From the NCBI GenBank assembly GCA_024742475.1, contig JANSYI010000025.1, forward strand, positions 1 through 64,000: DNA of 64,000 bases, in the 5' to 3' direction. Both the position numbers and the translations under genes were made by a program. The notes under the pieces are model-generated. The model did not search any database. It was not told the DNA's origin and saw only the letters and a list, made by a program, of their open reading frames with translations. This DNA is from a bacterium. Its GTDB lineage: Bacteria; Myxococcota_A; Polyangia; Nannocystales; Nannocystaceae. Position 1 is the stretch's first letter. Each line of letters opens with the position of its first letter. Positions 1 through 9,420 of the stretch are shown here, in pieces.

Positions 1-187
1 CATAACGGCGCCCTCACCATGCATAGCTTCGTTGGTCATCGGTCACTGGTGCCCAACCAGCTCCCTCTTCCCGCCTTGCTCTGCATGGCGATGACGCCGT
101 TCTGCATACGCGGGACTTTTTCCACAGCCTGCTACTAGCGCTACAGTGGTGAACCCGGCGCGGCCGCTCGCGCGGGTCCCTTGGCGC
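1..187. other. left-edge non-coding stretch
   Basis: No convincing gene is seen here. The open frames crossing it are compositionally ordinary GC-rich shadows of the neighbouring gene. It lies downstream of the leftward release-factor-like gene and may hold its transcription end, but no clear hairpin with a T-run was found. Confidence 0.4.
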
Positions 188-619
188 TCAGTCGGCCTGC
201 CAGCGGCGCGAGGCCTTCTTCTCGCCCTTGCGCTTCTTGGCGTCGAGCCGGCGCCGCACGGAGCCTCGGGTGGGCTTGGTCGGCCTTCGCTTCTTGGGCA
301 CGACGGTGGCGGCCTCGACCCAGCTCGCGAGGCGCTCGAGCGCAAGGGCGAGGTTGCCCGCCTGCGTTCGGGCGCTCTGGCTGATGACGACGAGGCGGCC
401 CTGTGCGTCGAGGCGCGCCGCATGACGCTGCGCGAGCCTCTGCCTCAAGGCGGGGTGGAGCGACTCGTTGCCGGCGAGATCGAAGCGCAGATCCACCTTC
501 GAGGCCACCCGGTTGACGTTCTGCCCCCCGGGGCCCGACGAGCGAGCGGCCGTCCACGACAGGTCGCGCGCGGGGATGACCAGCGCGGCCGTGGGGGTGG
601 TGATGTGCAGATCGTCCAT
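188..619 (-). CDS. arfB: ArfB-type peptidyl-tRNA hydrolase (ribosome rescue)
   Basis: This 143-residue protein should release peptides from ribosomes stalled on non-stop mRNA by hydrolysing peptidyl-tRNA. The catalytic GGQ loop is plain at residues 27-36 (SSGPGGQNVN), in the short RF1-like domain that ArfB/YaeJ shares with class I release factors. As in the family, there is no stop-codon recognition domain. The C-terminus from about residue 108 is a lysine/arginine-rich tail (PKKRRPTKPTRGSVRRR and on), which in ArfB inserts into the empty mRNA channel. The ATG at 619 was chosen because it gives the family length; the frame stays open much further upstream but that part has no release-factor character. 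It is transcribed away from the TerB-like gene. Confidence 0.93.
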   Translation of the reverse strand: MDDLHITTPTAALVIPARDLSWTAARSSGPGGQNVNRVASKVDLRFDLAGNESLHPALRQRLAQRHAARLDAQGRLVVISQSARTQAGNLALALERLASWVEAATVVPKKRRPTKPTRGSVRRRLDAKKRKGEKKASRRWQAD

Positions 620-691
620 GTTCGGGGCTCCGACAGCCGAGCAAGGTAGCAGCGAACCCGGGGCTGACAAGGCGGTGGTACCGTAAAAGCA

Positions 692-1093
692 GTGCTGGAC
701 GAGGATCGACTCGCGACCCTGCTTCGCCGCGCCATGGTGCTGATGACGCGCGTGGACGGGCACGTCGACGATGACGAGGTCATCCGGATCCAGTGGATCA
801 TGCGCAAACGCTTCGAGCGCGCGCTCGGGCCCGACGACATCCGCGCCTTGGTCAACGAGCAGGTCGCCGCGGGCGTGAGGCTGCACGACCTGCTCTCCGA
901 GGCCGCACCACAGCTCGACCACGACCAAAAGCGCCTCGTCTTGGGCGCCGCGTTCGCGATCGCCAGCGCAGACGGAGCCATCGTGGACGAAGAGGACAAG
1001 CTGATGGCCCGCATTGCCCAGGCCCTGCGTATCGAGCCCGCCGAGTACCGGACGCTGCTGCGCCACGCGATGGTGGCCCGCGAGTTCCTTTAG
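692..1093 (+). CDS. TerB-like protein
   Basis: A soluble, helical, acidic protein of 133 residues from a GTG start. It contains two similar halves, each with an acidic turn: DGHVDDDEVIRI at residues 22-33 and DGAIVDEEDKLMARI near residue 95. This pattern of paired helices around xDGxxxxEE is typical of the tellurite-resistance TerB / DnaJ-associated TerB-like fold, which in studied members binds metal ions and acts at the membrane. No other ter genes are nearby, so a tellurite role is not implied. The ending AREFL is followed at once by a convergent cytochrome gene. Confidence 0.7.
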   Translation: MLDEDRLATLLRRAMVLMTRVDGHVDDDEVIRIQWIMRKRFERALGPDDIRALVNEQVAAGVRLHDLLSEAAPQLDHDQKRLVLGAAFAIASADGAIVDEEDKLMARIAQALRIEPAEYRTLLRHAMVAREFL

Positions 1094-1104
1094 TCGGCCT
1101 TCGC

Positions 1105-1785
1105 TCAGTCGGCGGCGCCGTGGCAGCCCGCGCACGTCGAGACGACGTCGGCGAAGGCACGCTGGCGGCCCGCGGCATCGTTGGCCGTGACGACCGATGC
1201 GCCGGTGGCCTTGACGCTGCTGCACAGGCTGACGTGGTGCGGCCCGAGGCTCACCGCCTCGAAGTCTTCGCAGCTCAGGGCTGCGTGGTACGCCTGTGCG
1301 CCGCGCTCCCACGCAGCGTCCGAGGGCACGATGAGCCCGAGCCACAGCAGCTCGGTCGCATAGGCGAACGTGTCCATGCGGTGCTCGGGGCTCGGCTCGG
1401 ATGGCCAGTCGACGGCGACGGGCACGTCGTTGTCCGCGTGGCATCCGCCGCACGACGCTCCAACCTCCGCGACGAGCCCAGCGCTTTGGGCCGCGCCCTC
1501 GACCGTGCTCGCGCGAGCCAGCACCGTCTCGAGCCGCTGCACCGACGGCCCCCAGGGCTGCGGGTATGTCGACTCGGAGATCCGCGCCGCAAATGCGGTG
1601 GCCACCTCCCGCACCGTGTCGGCCTCACCCCGCACGGCCGCCGCTCGCATCGCGTCGGCCTCCTCGAAGTGGCGCTCCATGGACGCCGCGCTCAGCGGCT
1701 GTGCCGGAGCCTGAACCTCGCCTCTCTCCTCGTGCGCGCAGGAGCACACGAGCAGCAGCGCGACCGGGAGCGTTCGATGGGCCAT
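1105..1785 (-). CDS. exported c-type cytochrome-like lipoprotein with two haem motifs
   Basis: The 226-residue protein starts at the internal ATG at 1785, giving a good signal sequence (MAHRTLPVALLLVCSC) with a cysteine that could be lipidated. Two CxxCH motifs bind c-type haem: CGGCH near residue 115 and CAGCH within the last ten residues, with a long helical segment between. That spacing and helical character resemble the cytochrome c' / c556-like or multi-haem families, but no precise family is recognised. It should act in the periplasm in electron transfer. The gene lies 65 bases downstream of a TetR regulator on the same strand. The frame begins earlier (residue -13), but that start would lack a usable signal peptide. 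Confidence 0.75.
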   Translation of the reverse strand: MAHRTLPVALLLVCSCAHEERGEVQAPAQPLSAASMERHFEEADAMRAAAVRGEADTVREVATAFAARISESTYPQPWGPSVQRLETVLARASTVEGAAQSAGLVAEVGASCGGCHADNDVPVAVDWPSEPSPEHRMDTFAYATELLWLGLIVPSDAAWERGAQAYHAALSCEDFEAVSLGPHHVSLCSSVKATGASVVTANDAAGRQRAFADVVSTCAGCHGAAD

Positions 1786-1850
1786 GCCCGATCGTGCAGC
1801 GGCCGGCTCGGCGGCGACCGGCAAGATCTGCGCGAAAACCTAGCAGCCGG

Positions 1851-2450
1851 CTAACCGGGGTCGGCCATCACGCCGTGGGCGAACATCTCCCACGCCTCGG
1901 CGACGTAGGTCTGCAGCGAGACGCCCCGGTCGGTCAGCACCCAGCCCTCGGTGAACGCCGAGTGAATGAGCCCGAGGAAGCCGGCGAGGATCGACTCTGG
2001 TCGAAGATCTCGACGCAGCGCGCCGCGCTCTTGCATCGCTTCGATCTGCGCGACGCCGAGATCGCCGAGCTCGGCCACGAGCGCGTTGGACCGATCGTCA
2101 TCGCCGCTGAGCAGCATCCACCACATCAGCCGTAGCACTCGCGGGTGCTCGGCGAGAAACTCGAAATACATGCGCATCGAGACCTTGGCGTTCTCGAGCG
2201 TGAGCGGCTCCACGGAGAGCAGCTCCTTTTGCTTGGCGTAGTACGCCGCGAAGCACGACTGCTTGACCGCGGTCCACAGCGCTTCCTTCGTGCCGAAGTG
2301 GTGGTGGATCAAGCTCTTGGCTACACCGGACGCCTTGGCGATCTCACTCATCGAGGTGCCTGCGTAGCCACGCTCCAAGAAGAGACGCTCCGCGCATTCG
2401 AGGATGGTGGAGCGTGCGGACTCCACCTCCCCCCGGCGTTCGACCTTCAC
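1851..2450 (-). CDS. TetR-family transcriptional regulator
   Basis: A 199-residue DNA-binding repressor from a GTG start at 2450. The N-terminal helix-turn-helix spans roughly residues 10-55 (ILECAERLFLERGYAGTSM, then SEIAKASGVAKSLIHHHFGT), followed by an all-helical ligand/dimer domain with LMWWMLL and GFLGLIHSAFTEGW. Longer starts overlap the divergent aldehyde dehydrogenase gene and were rejected. It is divergent from that gene across an 87-base gap that contains a perfect 7-bp-arm palindrome between -35 and -10 boxes, so it probably represses the dehydrogenase and perhaps itself (inference). Confidence 0.88.
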   Translation of the reverse strand: MKVERRGEVESARSTILECAERLFLERGYAGTSMSEIAKASGVAKSLIHHHFGTKEALWTAVKQSCFAAYYAKQKELLSVEPLTLENAKVSMRMYFEFLAEHPRVLRLMWWMLLSGDDDRSNALVAELGDLGVAQIEAMQERGALRRDLRPESILAGFLGLIHSAFTEGWVLTDRGVSLQTYVAEAWEMFAHGVMADPG

Positions 2451-2503
2451 GGCCGCAGAGTACCGCGGCGCGGACGGCGTTCCGCACCAAACCCCGGGGC
2501 CGT

Positions 2504-2531
2504 TTGACAAGTGACCCGCGGTCACTAACAT
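2504..2531 (+). promoter_or_regulatory. sigma70-type promoter of the aldehyde dehydrogenase, probably leaderless
   Basis: A perfect -35 box TTGACA lies at 2504-2509 and TAACAT at 2526-2531, with 16-bp spacing. The expected transcription start, 6-7 bases after the -10, falls at the ATG of the dehydrogenase (2538). No Shine-Dalgarno lies in the few bases between, so the mRNA is probably leaderless. Confidence 0.6.
2510..2526. promoter_or_regulatory. TetR-type operator (7-bp inverted repeat)
   Basis: AGTGACC-CGC-GGTCACT is a perfect inverted repeat that fills the spacer between the -35 and -10 boxes. This is a classical position for a repressor of the TetR family. Either of the two TetR genes flanking the dehydrogenase could bind it. 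Confidence 0.6.
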
Positions 2532-2537
2532 TGCCCC

Positions 2538-3965
2538 ATGCCCGACGGATCCCGTCAAAGCCCCGCCAGCACCCCTTCGGCGGCCGATGTCGCCCCCGCC
2601 ATCGCCGAAGTGCTGCATGCGCAGCGGAGCTTCTTCGCCGCCGGCAACACGCTGCCGCAGCGCGCCCGCGAAGAGGTCCTGCGCGCCTTCTTGTCGGCGG
2701 TCGAGCACCACGAGTCGCAGATCATCGAGGCGCTCGCCGAAGACATGGGCCGCTCGTCGACAGAGGCGTACCTCTCCGAGGTCGGCTACGTGACCGGTGA
2801 GATCCGCAACGCGATCAAGTCGCTCGGCGGGTGGATGCGACCCAAGAGGATGCTCGCCCCGCTGGCCGCGGCGCCCTCGCTGAGCATGCTGGTCCCGCAG
2901 CCGCTGGGCATGACCCTCATCGTGGCGCCGTGGAACTACCCCGTGCAGCTCGCCTTGGCGCCCCTGGTCGGCGCTGTCGCAGCTGGCAACGTCTGCGTAC
3001 TCAAGCCCTCAGAGCTCGCGCCGGCCTCCTCGGCCGTGGTCAAGGCGATCGTCGACATGGCGTTCGACCCCAAGTGGGTCGCCGCGATCGAAGGCGGCGT
3101 CGAGACGTCGCAGGCGCTGCTCGAGCACCGCTGGGACCACATCTTCTTCACCGGCGGCACCGAGGTCGGGCGCATCTACGCCAAGGCCGGCGCCGAACAC
3201 CTCAGCCGGGTCACCCTCGAGCTCGGCGGCAAGAGCCCGACCATCGTCACCCAAAGCGCCGATCTCGACGTCGCCGCCAAGCGCATCGCGTGGGGCAAGT
3301 GGTTCAACGTCGGGCAGACGTGCATCGCCCCCGACTACATCTTGGCGCACCGCTCGATCCGCAAGGAGCTCGTCGAGAAGATCGGCGCGGCGGTCGCGAG
3401 CTTCTACGGCGAAGATCCGCAGAAGAGCGAGGACTACGGTCGCATCATCAACGACCGCCACTTCGCTCGCATCGCGGAGCTCATCGACGCCGACAAGGTC
3501 GCCTTCGGGGGGAAAACCGACGCTTCCGATCGCTACATCGCGCCCACCGTGCTCACCGACGTCACGCACGACGACAAGGTCATGGGCCAGGAGATCTTCG
3601 GTCCCGTGCTCCCGGTGCTCGACTACGACTCGATGGACGACGTGCTCGCCCACGTCTCGAAGAACCCCAACCCCCTGGCGCTGTACCTCTTCACCACCGA
3701 CTCGGCCGACGAGACCTTCGTGCTCGACCGCATCTCCTTTGGTGGCGGCTGCATCAACAACACCCTGATGCACTTCAGCGATCACAAGCTGCCCTTTGGC
3801 GGAGTGGGTAGCAGCGGGCTGGGGGCCTACCACGGCCAGCACTCGTTCGAGGCGTTCTCGCACAAGAAGGGCGTGCTCAAGACCGGCAACTTCCTCGACC
3901 CCTCGGTGAAATACCCGCCCTACGACGATGGCAAGCGCCGCATTCTGCGGAAGCTGGTGCATTGA
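2538..3965 (+). CDS. aldehyde dehydrogenase (class 3-like)
   Basis: A 475-residue NAD(P)-dependent aldehyde dehydrogenase that oxidises aldehydes to acids. Landmarks are the coenzyme/catalytic Asn in PWNYP (Asn133), Lys156 in LKPSE, FFTGG near 203, the general base Glu228 in LELGGKSP and the nucleophile Cys262 in NVGQTCIAPDY. The absence of a long N-terminal extension and the C-terminal region place it with the shorter class 3 / coniferyl or fatty aldehyde dehydrogenases. No membrane anchor is seen, so it should be cytoplasmic. Its stop overlaps the next gene's ATG by one base (TGATG), tying it to a second TetR regulator. Divergent TetR plus operator suggest induction by an aldehyde or related hydrophobic compound (inference). 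The exact substrate cannot be told. Confidence 0.93.
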   Translation: MPDGSRQSPASTPSAADVAPAIAEVLHAQRSFFAAGNTLPQRAREEVLRAFLSAVEHHESQIIEALAEDMGRSSTEAYLSEVGYVTGEIRNAIKSLGGWMRPKRMLAPLAAAPSLSMLVPQPLGMTLIVAPWNYPVQLALAPLVGAVAAGNVCVLKPSELAPASSAVVKAIVDMAFDPKWVAAIEGGVETSQALLEHRWDHIFFTGGTEVGRIYAKAGAEHLSRVTLELGGKSPTIVTQSADLDVAAKRIAWGKWFNVGQTCIAPDYILAHRSIRKELVEKIGAAVASFYGEDPQKSEDYGRIINDRHFARIAELIDADKVAFGGKTDASDRYIAPTVLTDVTHDDKVMGQEIFGPVLPVLDYDSMDDVLAHVSKNPNPLALYLFTTDSADETFVLDRISFGGGCINNTLMHFSDHKLPFGGVGSSGLGAYHGQHSFEAFSHKKGVLKTGNFLDPSVKYPPYDDGKRRILRKLVH

Positions 3966-4624
3966 TGGCGCTGCGACAACGCGCCCGCAACGACGAAGAC
4001 AAACGAGCCCGCCGAGCCTCGATCCTGACCGAAGCCGGTCGGCTGCTGGGCGAGCACGCCTACGGCCGCATCACGATGGCCCAGGTTGCTCAGGCCTGTG
4101 GCCTCGCCAAGGGCACGCTCTACCTCTACTTCCGTAGCAAGGAGGAGCTGTTCCTCGGCCTGCTCGAGCGCGAGCTGCTCGAGTGGTTCGCAGCGCTGCG
4201 AGACCAGCTCGGTGCCGTCCCCGGCGTGACGGCAGAGGCGCTCGGCTGGGAGTTCGCGACCAGCCTCGAGCAGCGAGAGCTGCTGAGCAACCTGCTGGTC
4301 ATCCTCCACACGATCCTCGAGCACAACCTCGACGCAGATACGGCGCTGGCCTTCAAGACGACGCTGCGCGACCAGCTGCACGAAGCCGGAGACGCGCTCG
4401 AAACAGTCTGGCCCGCGCTGCCCCGAGGCAGCGGGCCGCGAGTGCTCCTCCGCATGTATGCCCTGCTCATCGGCCTGCGGCAGGTCGCCTTCCCCTCGCC
4501 GCGCATCTCCGAGATCCTGGCTCGCGAGGACATGGAGTCGATGCGGGTCGACTTCACGCGCGACCTCGCCGAGAGCTTGCGCGACTTGTTGTCCGGCGCG
4601 GCTCAGCAGGCAGCGGCGCGTTGA
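3965..4624 (+). CDS. TetR-family transcriptional regulator
   Basis: A 219-residue regulator translationally coupled to the aldehyde dehydrogenase through a one-base overlap (TGATG). A TTG codon lies one codon upstream, but the ATG at 3965 is preferred. The helix-turn-helix is at about residues 18-62 (ITMAQVAQACGLAKGTLYLY followed by FRSKEELFLG). The C-terminal ligand domain is helical, and its position inside the operon suggests feedback control of the dehydrogenase. Two TetR genes flanking one enzyme is unusual; which one reads the palindromic operator is not decidable from sequence. Confidence 0.9.
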   Translation: MALRQRARNDEDKRARRASILTEAGRLLGEHAYGRITMAQVAQACGLAKGTLYLYFRSKEELFLGLLERELLEWFAALRDQLGAVPGVTAEALGWEFATSLEQRELLSNLLVILHTILEHNLDADTALAFKTTLRDQLHEAGDALETVWPALPRGSGPRVLLRMYALLIGLRQVAFPSPRISEILAREDMESMRVDFTRDLAESLRDLLSGAAQQAAAR

Positions 4625-4685
4625 CGGCGTCGCGGACGCGGGCGTCGTCGGGGACCTCTGAAGTGCTCCGGCGGCAAGACCGCTG

Positions 4686-4732
4686 GTTCCCGCGGGATCG
4701 AGAATCCGCAGGCCTTCGCGGATTCCGGGAAC
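4686..4732 (+). terminator. nested inverted repeat, possible terminator or leader structure
   Basis: Outer arms GTTCCCG (4686-4692) and CGGGAAC (4726-4732) enclose inner arms GAATCCGC (4702-4709) and GCGGATTC (4718-4725) around an 8-base loop. The 5' side carries a 9-base bulge. It lies 61 bases after the TetR stop and 24 bases before the next start. There is no T-run, so it could be a Rho-assisted end or a 5' leader structure of the next gene. Confidence 0.45.
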
Positions 4733-4756
4733 ACTGCGCCGGGGTTCGATGTCACA

Positions 4757-5590
4757 ATGATGGTGATGAGACTGCGAATCGTGACCGTCGTAGTCTCGGT
4801 TGCGGCCGGGATGGGTGTGCCGCGAACTGGCCGCGCGAGCACGCAGGCCGAGCGCGCTCCTGTGCAAACGCTGCCCAACTCCGCGCGGTACGGCCCGCCG
4901 CGGCGTGGCCAGTGGCGCATCGACGCCAACGTGCCGCAGTCGCCCGGCGCATGGGACCCGCCCAGAGCCGCAGCACCCCCCGCCCCGGTCCCGCAAACCC
5001 CCTATCGGCGCTACCTCGCGCATCCCTATGCCGATGAGGGCCGGGGGTTCGTGCTGCGCGGCATGGCGCGGGCCGACGAGCGGCCCCCGGGGCGACTGCA
5101 CAGCGGTCGGTTGTCGGCGGAGATCGGCCAGTCGGGCCCCGAGCAGGCGCGCGCGAGCGTGGCCTTGCGGGTCGCGCTGTGGCGGGTGGGGTTCGACTCG
5201 ACGCTCGACAGTCATTTCACCGGCAGGGGCACCCAGGACAGGCCCGTTCGCAACACGCTCGTCGTCGGCAACACCAACGGCCTCGTCGCGCCCGTCCTCC
5301 ACCCGAGGGTGACGTGGTGGGTCGGCGCAGGCATCAACTACGCGGGGCTGCCTCGAGGCGTCCGGGTCGGCCCCAACCTGACGTCCAGCGTCGACCTGTT
5401 CGTCCGGCGGCCGCTCGTGATGTCGGCCCGCGGGGACCTCGGCACCGTGGGCGGCGCGATGACGATGGCGGGACGCGGCTCGATCGGCTTCATGCTCGGC
5501 AGCTTCGAGCTTCAGGTCGGCTACGAAGCGAGACGACTCGACGACCTCCTGCTTCAAGGACCGATGGTGGGGGCGCGCGCGTGGTTCTGA
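4757..5590 (+). CDS. exported protein of unknown function, possibly outer-membrane
   Basis: 277 residues. The N-terminus (MMVMRLRIVTVVVSVAAGMG) looks like a signal peptide; the true start may be the ATG three codons later. After a proline-rich linker (about residues 60-82) the rest alternates short hydrophobic strands with turns (VALRVALWRVGF, VTWWVGAGINYAG, SIGFMLGSFELQVGYE) and ends in the aromatic residue Phe, as many outer-membrane beta-barrels do. No family is recognised. The downstream lipoprotein gene overlaps it by 10 bases, so the two are probably co-translated. Confidence 0.6.
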   Translation: MMVMRLRIVTVVVSVAAGMGVPRTGRASTQAERAPVQTLPNSARYGPPRRGQWRIDANVPQSPGAWDPPRAAAPPAPVPQTPYRRYLAHPYADEGRGFVLRGMARADERPPGRLHSGRLSAEIGQSGPEQARASVALRVALWRVGFDSTLDSHFTGRGTQDRPVRNTLVVGNTNGLVAPVLHPRVTWWVGAGINYAGLPRGVRVGPNLTSSVDLFVRRPLVMSARGDLGTVGGAMTMAGRGSIGFMLGSFELQVGYEARRLDDLLLQGPMVGARAWF

Positions 5591-6354
5591 GCCGCTCCGA
5601 GGCGATCGGGCTGCTGGCGGCGATCACCAGCCTCGCGGGGTGCCGGCTGCCGTCCGACACGCGGCCGGCGTCTCGGGCTGCCCATCCCGGCACCGTGCAG
5701 CTCTCGGCCGCCTATCGCGACTTTCAGGCGTCCTGCGAACAAGGGTCGGCCGACGCGTGCGTCGACCTCGGACGCGCAGGGATCCAGTACGGCGGCCTGC
5801 CCACGGGTGTTCCGTGGCTCGTTCGGGCCTGTGACCTCGAGCCGAAGGCGTGTGTCGCCCTGGGCGACGCGCTGATCGGTCGACGCGCGAACGCCTCGGA
5901 CCCTCAGCTTGCCGCGCTCGCCTACCGCAGAGCCTGCGAGGCTGAACACTCCGGCGCGTGCTACGAGCTCGCGGTCCTGCACTACCTCGGCCTGGGCGTG
6001 GAAGTCGACGACCCCCTCGCGGCGCGCCTACACCATACGGCGTGCGACCGCGGCGTCCCCGAGGGCTGCGCCTATCTCGTGTGGCTCTACGACCGTGGCT
6101 TTGGCGTCGAGGCCAGCTCCGCCACCTCGGCGTACTACCGAGAGGTCGCCTGCGATCGGGGCTACCACGACATGTGTGACGGACGAGAGCCCAGCGAAGG
6201 CTTCACGGCCGAGGCCAACGCCGAGGCCAACGCCGAGCCGGACCCGGACCCGGACCCGGAGCAGACGGCCCCCGTCGTCCCCGAGGCGCCGCGCACCAAA
6301 CCCAAGCGAGAGGTCCGCATCGCGCCGACGACGGCGTCCCCCGCCGAAGACTGA
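5581..6354 (+). CDS. Sel1-repeat-like lipoprotein
   Basis: 257 residues from a GTG start that overlaps the previous gene by 10 bases. The signal peptide ends in a clear lipobox (LAGC, about residues 18-21). The mature part has repeated helix pairs of Sel1/TPR type with regular cysteines: CEQGSADACVDLGRAG, CDLEPKACVALGDALIG, CEAEHSGACYELAVLHYLG, CDRGVPEGCAYLVWLYDRG and CDRGYHDMC. Each unit has the CxxGxxxAC pattern found in secreted Sel1-like proteins, where the cysteines usually pair. The tail is a low-complexity linker of AEAN and DP repeats followed by a basic end. It probably works as a periplasmic or surface scaffold; a partner may be the barrel-like protein encoded just upstream. Confidence 0.75.
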   Translation: MVLSRSEAIGLLAAITSLAGCRLPSDTRPASRAAHPGTVQLSAAYRDFQASCEQGSADACVDLGRAGIQYGGLPTGVPWLVRACDLEPKACVALGDALIGRRANASDPQLAALAYRRACEAEHSGACYELAVLHYLGLGVEVDDPLAARLHHTACDRGVPEGCAYLVWLYDRGFGVEASSATSAYYREVACDRGYHDMCDGREPSEGFTAEANAEANAEPDPDPDPEQTAPVVPEAPRTKPKREVRIAPTTASPAED

Positions 6355-6360
6355 GCGCGC

Positions 6361-7617
6361 TCACTCCTTGGGCGGCGGCGCGTAGGGGCCACGCTCGACC
6401 CGGCGGCGCACGTACTCGAGCAGCGCCTTCATCTGCGCCTCGTCGACCAGGTTGTCGTAGGCGGGCATCCACGCGTTGGCGTCGACCGAGCGGGGGTCGG
6501 AGATGTATGCGGCCAAGGACGCGTCGTCGGGGTACGTCTCGGTGATGCCCTCGAGGCTGCGGTAGTCCTTGGCGTCGGGGTCGTGGCAGCTCGGACAACC
6601 GAGGCGCTCGAACTCGTGTCGCCCCGGATCGACGATCTGCGGCACGACCTTGTACGGCGCCTTGCGAGCGGGCGCTTCGGCGGCCGCGGGTAGGGTCTTG
6701 AAGTAGGCGTACAGGGCGCTGAGTTCGCCCTCGCTCAGGCCCCGGTAGCGGGGCATCGGCCAGCGCAACACGGCGCCGTCCTTGCCCGCACCGTCGACGA
6801 GCGCGCGGCGGAATTCCTCGTAGGACCAGCCTGCTAGGCCCCCCTCGGCGCGCTGGGTGAGCCCTGGTGCGACGACCTTGTGCTGCGCCAGGTCGACCAG
6901 CACCGCGCCACCCTCGTAGAACCCCTTGGTGTCGGCAGGCACGAGCCAGTCCACCTCATCGAGCGCCGCGCTGTGGCAGCCGTGACACTGCAGCAGGTCG
7001 TTGGCGAGGTAGGCCCCCAACGCGATGGGCTCGGCCTCGTCGGGCCGAAGCACGGGCACGCTGTGATCGCGCCCCGGCTGCCACTCGAACCAGGCTGAGA
7101 GCACGGCCGAGTACTTCAGCGCGCTGGGCGGGTCGGCCTTGCGGTGAGGCGCGACCCAGCCGTGGTCGCTGCGGAGGAACGCGACGATGTGGGCGAGGTC
7201 CACGTCCGAGACGTTGGGCAGCGACGGCATGTACGGCGGCAGGAGCTCCTTGCGCCGGGGGTGAACGCCCGAGCGAAACAGCATCGCCAGCTCGGCGTCG
7301 GTCCACTCTCCAATGCCGCGAATCTCGTCGCGGGTGATGTTGGACGCGTGGGGGCGGCCGAGCGCGTTGTACTCGCGACCCAACGAGCGCCCCGCGAGCG
7401 CGTCGGACTCGGGGTCGAAGTGGCACCGGACACACATCAGCTCGACGAGCCGCCTACCCACGATCGGGTCGCCCTCGCCCACGACCTCGAAGTCGCCCGG
7501 ATCGTAGCCCTCGTGCGTCGGCGGGCCGAGCACCCACAGCACGCCCGCTGCCGCTCCAACCAAGAGTGCGACGACCACGGTGAGGATCGCACCGATGCGC
7601 AGGAGCTTGCGAACCAT
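6361..7617 (-). CDS. membrane-anchored tri-haem cytochrome c
   Basis: 418 residues with an uncleaved-looking N-terminal membrane segment (LLRIGAILTVVVALLVGAAA) and a periplasmic part holding three CxxCH haem sites: CVRCH near residue 63, CHGCH near residue 214 and CPSCH near residue 340. The three-domain layout, with MPxY-type sequences that could supply axial methionines (LPPYMPSLPNVSD, RWPMPRYRGLS, NAWMPAYDN), fits a string of class I cytochrome c domains like those in alcohol-dehydrogenase cytochrome subunits or electron-entry proteins. The ATG at 7617 was chosen because the frame upstream of it has no signal. It is transcribed just after the PDZ lipoprotein (41-base gap). Confidence 0.88.
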   Translation of the reverse strand: MVRKLLRIGAILTVVVALLVGAAAGVLWVLGPPTHEGYDPGDFEVVGEGDPIVGRRLVELMCVRCHFDPESDALAGRSLGREYNALGRPHASNITRDEIRGIGEWTDAELAMLFRSGVHPRRKELLPPYMPSLPNVSDVDLAHIVAFLRSDHGWVAPHRKADPPSALKYSAVLSAWFEWQPGRDHSVPVLRPDEAEPIALGAYLANDLLQCHGCHSAALDEVDWLVPADTKGFYEGGAVLVDLAQHKVVAPGLTQRAEGGLAGWSYEEFRRALVDGAGKDGAVLRWPMPRYRGLSEGELSALYAYFKTLPAAAEAPARKAPYKVVPQIVDPGRHEFERLGCPSCHDPDAKDYRSLEGITETYPDDASLAAYISDPRSVDANAWMPAYDNLVDEAQMKALLEYVRRRVERGPYAPPPKE

Positions 7618-7658
7618 GGATCGTGGCCTTCTAGCAGGCGCCGATCGGCTTGGCAAAG

Positions 7659-8699
<1,041 letters not shown>

Positions 8700-8834
8700 G
8701 TTGCAGATCGTAGCAGCCCCGATACATCGAACTCACAAAGGAGATCTCCTCGACCACGCGGCCCGCAATCGTTCTCTCGAAACGGAAGCGGGCACACAGA
8801 TTTGCCGCTCGGCTTTCGGCTTCATGGATCTGCG

Positions 8835-9392
8835 TTGGACGTCTCGTCGCAAACACCCCCCGCCCCGTCGGAAGACCTGCTGTTCTCGCCTCCGGCCCAG
8901 GCTCCCACCCGGGGATCCGCGAGCCCGGCGCCGGCACGGCCGCACGGCTCGTCGTCCGACTCGGGCATGTCGCACGAGCGCAACGCCGACTCGGTGCTCT
9001 TCTCGCTCGACACCCTCGAGGTCGCCCAGCAAGACGCGAAGGCGTCCCAAGGCGCGTCGCGTCAGATGGCTCGGCTCGCTGCCGCGGCCCCGGCCAGTGG
9101 CGGCTCGGGACTCATCGACATCAAGGACCTCGCCGGGGTCTCGGCGCAGGGCCACGCGCCCACCGAGCCCGACGCATCCGGGCACGGCTCTGCGTCGGCG
9201 AGCGCGTCGAGCAGCGCCGCGGTGCCGAACCTGCTCTCGAGGAGCAGCATGTTGGGTGTGAGTCCAACGCCCGACGCCGCCACTGCGGTCGTACCCGCCA
9301 AGGCGCCCTCGCGCGCGCCACTGATCGTGCTCAGCGTGCTGGCGGTGCTCGCCCTCGCGGCAGCGATCACCGCGATCGTGCTTCGAGGCTGA
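8835..9392 (+). CDS. tail-anchored membrane protein, low-complexity cytoplasmic part
   Basis: About 185 residues, hydrophilic and rich in Ala, Ser, Pro and Gly, ending in one membrane helix (LIVLSVLAVLALAAAITAIV) four residues from the C-terminus. Short conserved-looking phrases stand out: DSVLFSLDTLE and GSGLIDIKDLAG. These resemble motifs in myxobacterial proteins encoded near kinase and signalling genes. The start is uncertain: no ATG is available, and TTG at 8835 was taken over TTG at 8802 because the sequence after it (DVSSQTPPAPSEDLLF) reads as a proper N-terminus. It is convergent with the TPR gene. Confidence 0.6.
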   Translation: MDVSSQTPPAPSEDLLFSPPAQAPTRGSASPAPARPHGSSSDSGMSHERNADSVLFSLDTLEVAQQDAKASQGASRQMARLAAAAPASGGSGLIDIKDLAGVSAQGHAPTEPDASGHGSASASASSSAAVPNLLSRSSMLGVSPTPDAATAVVPAKAPSRAPLIVLSVLAVLALAAAITAIVLRG

Positions 9393-9420
9393 ACCTGAGC
9401 CCAGGATGTTGCGCCTCGCC

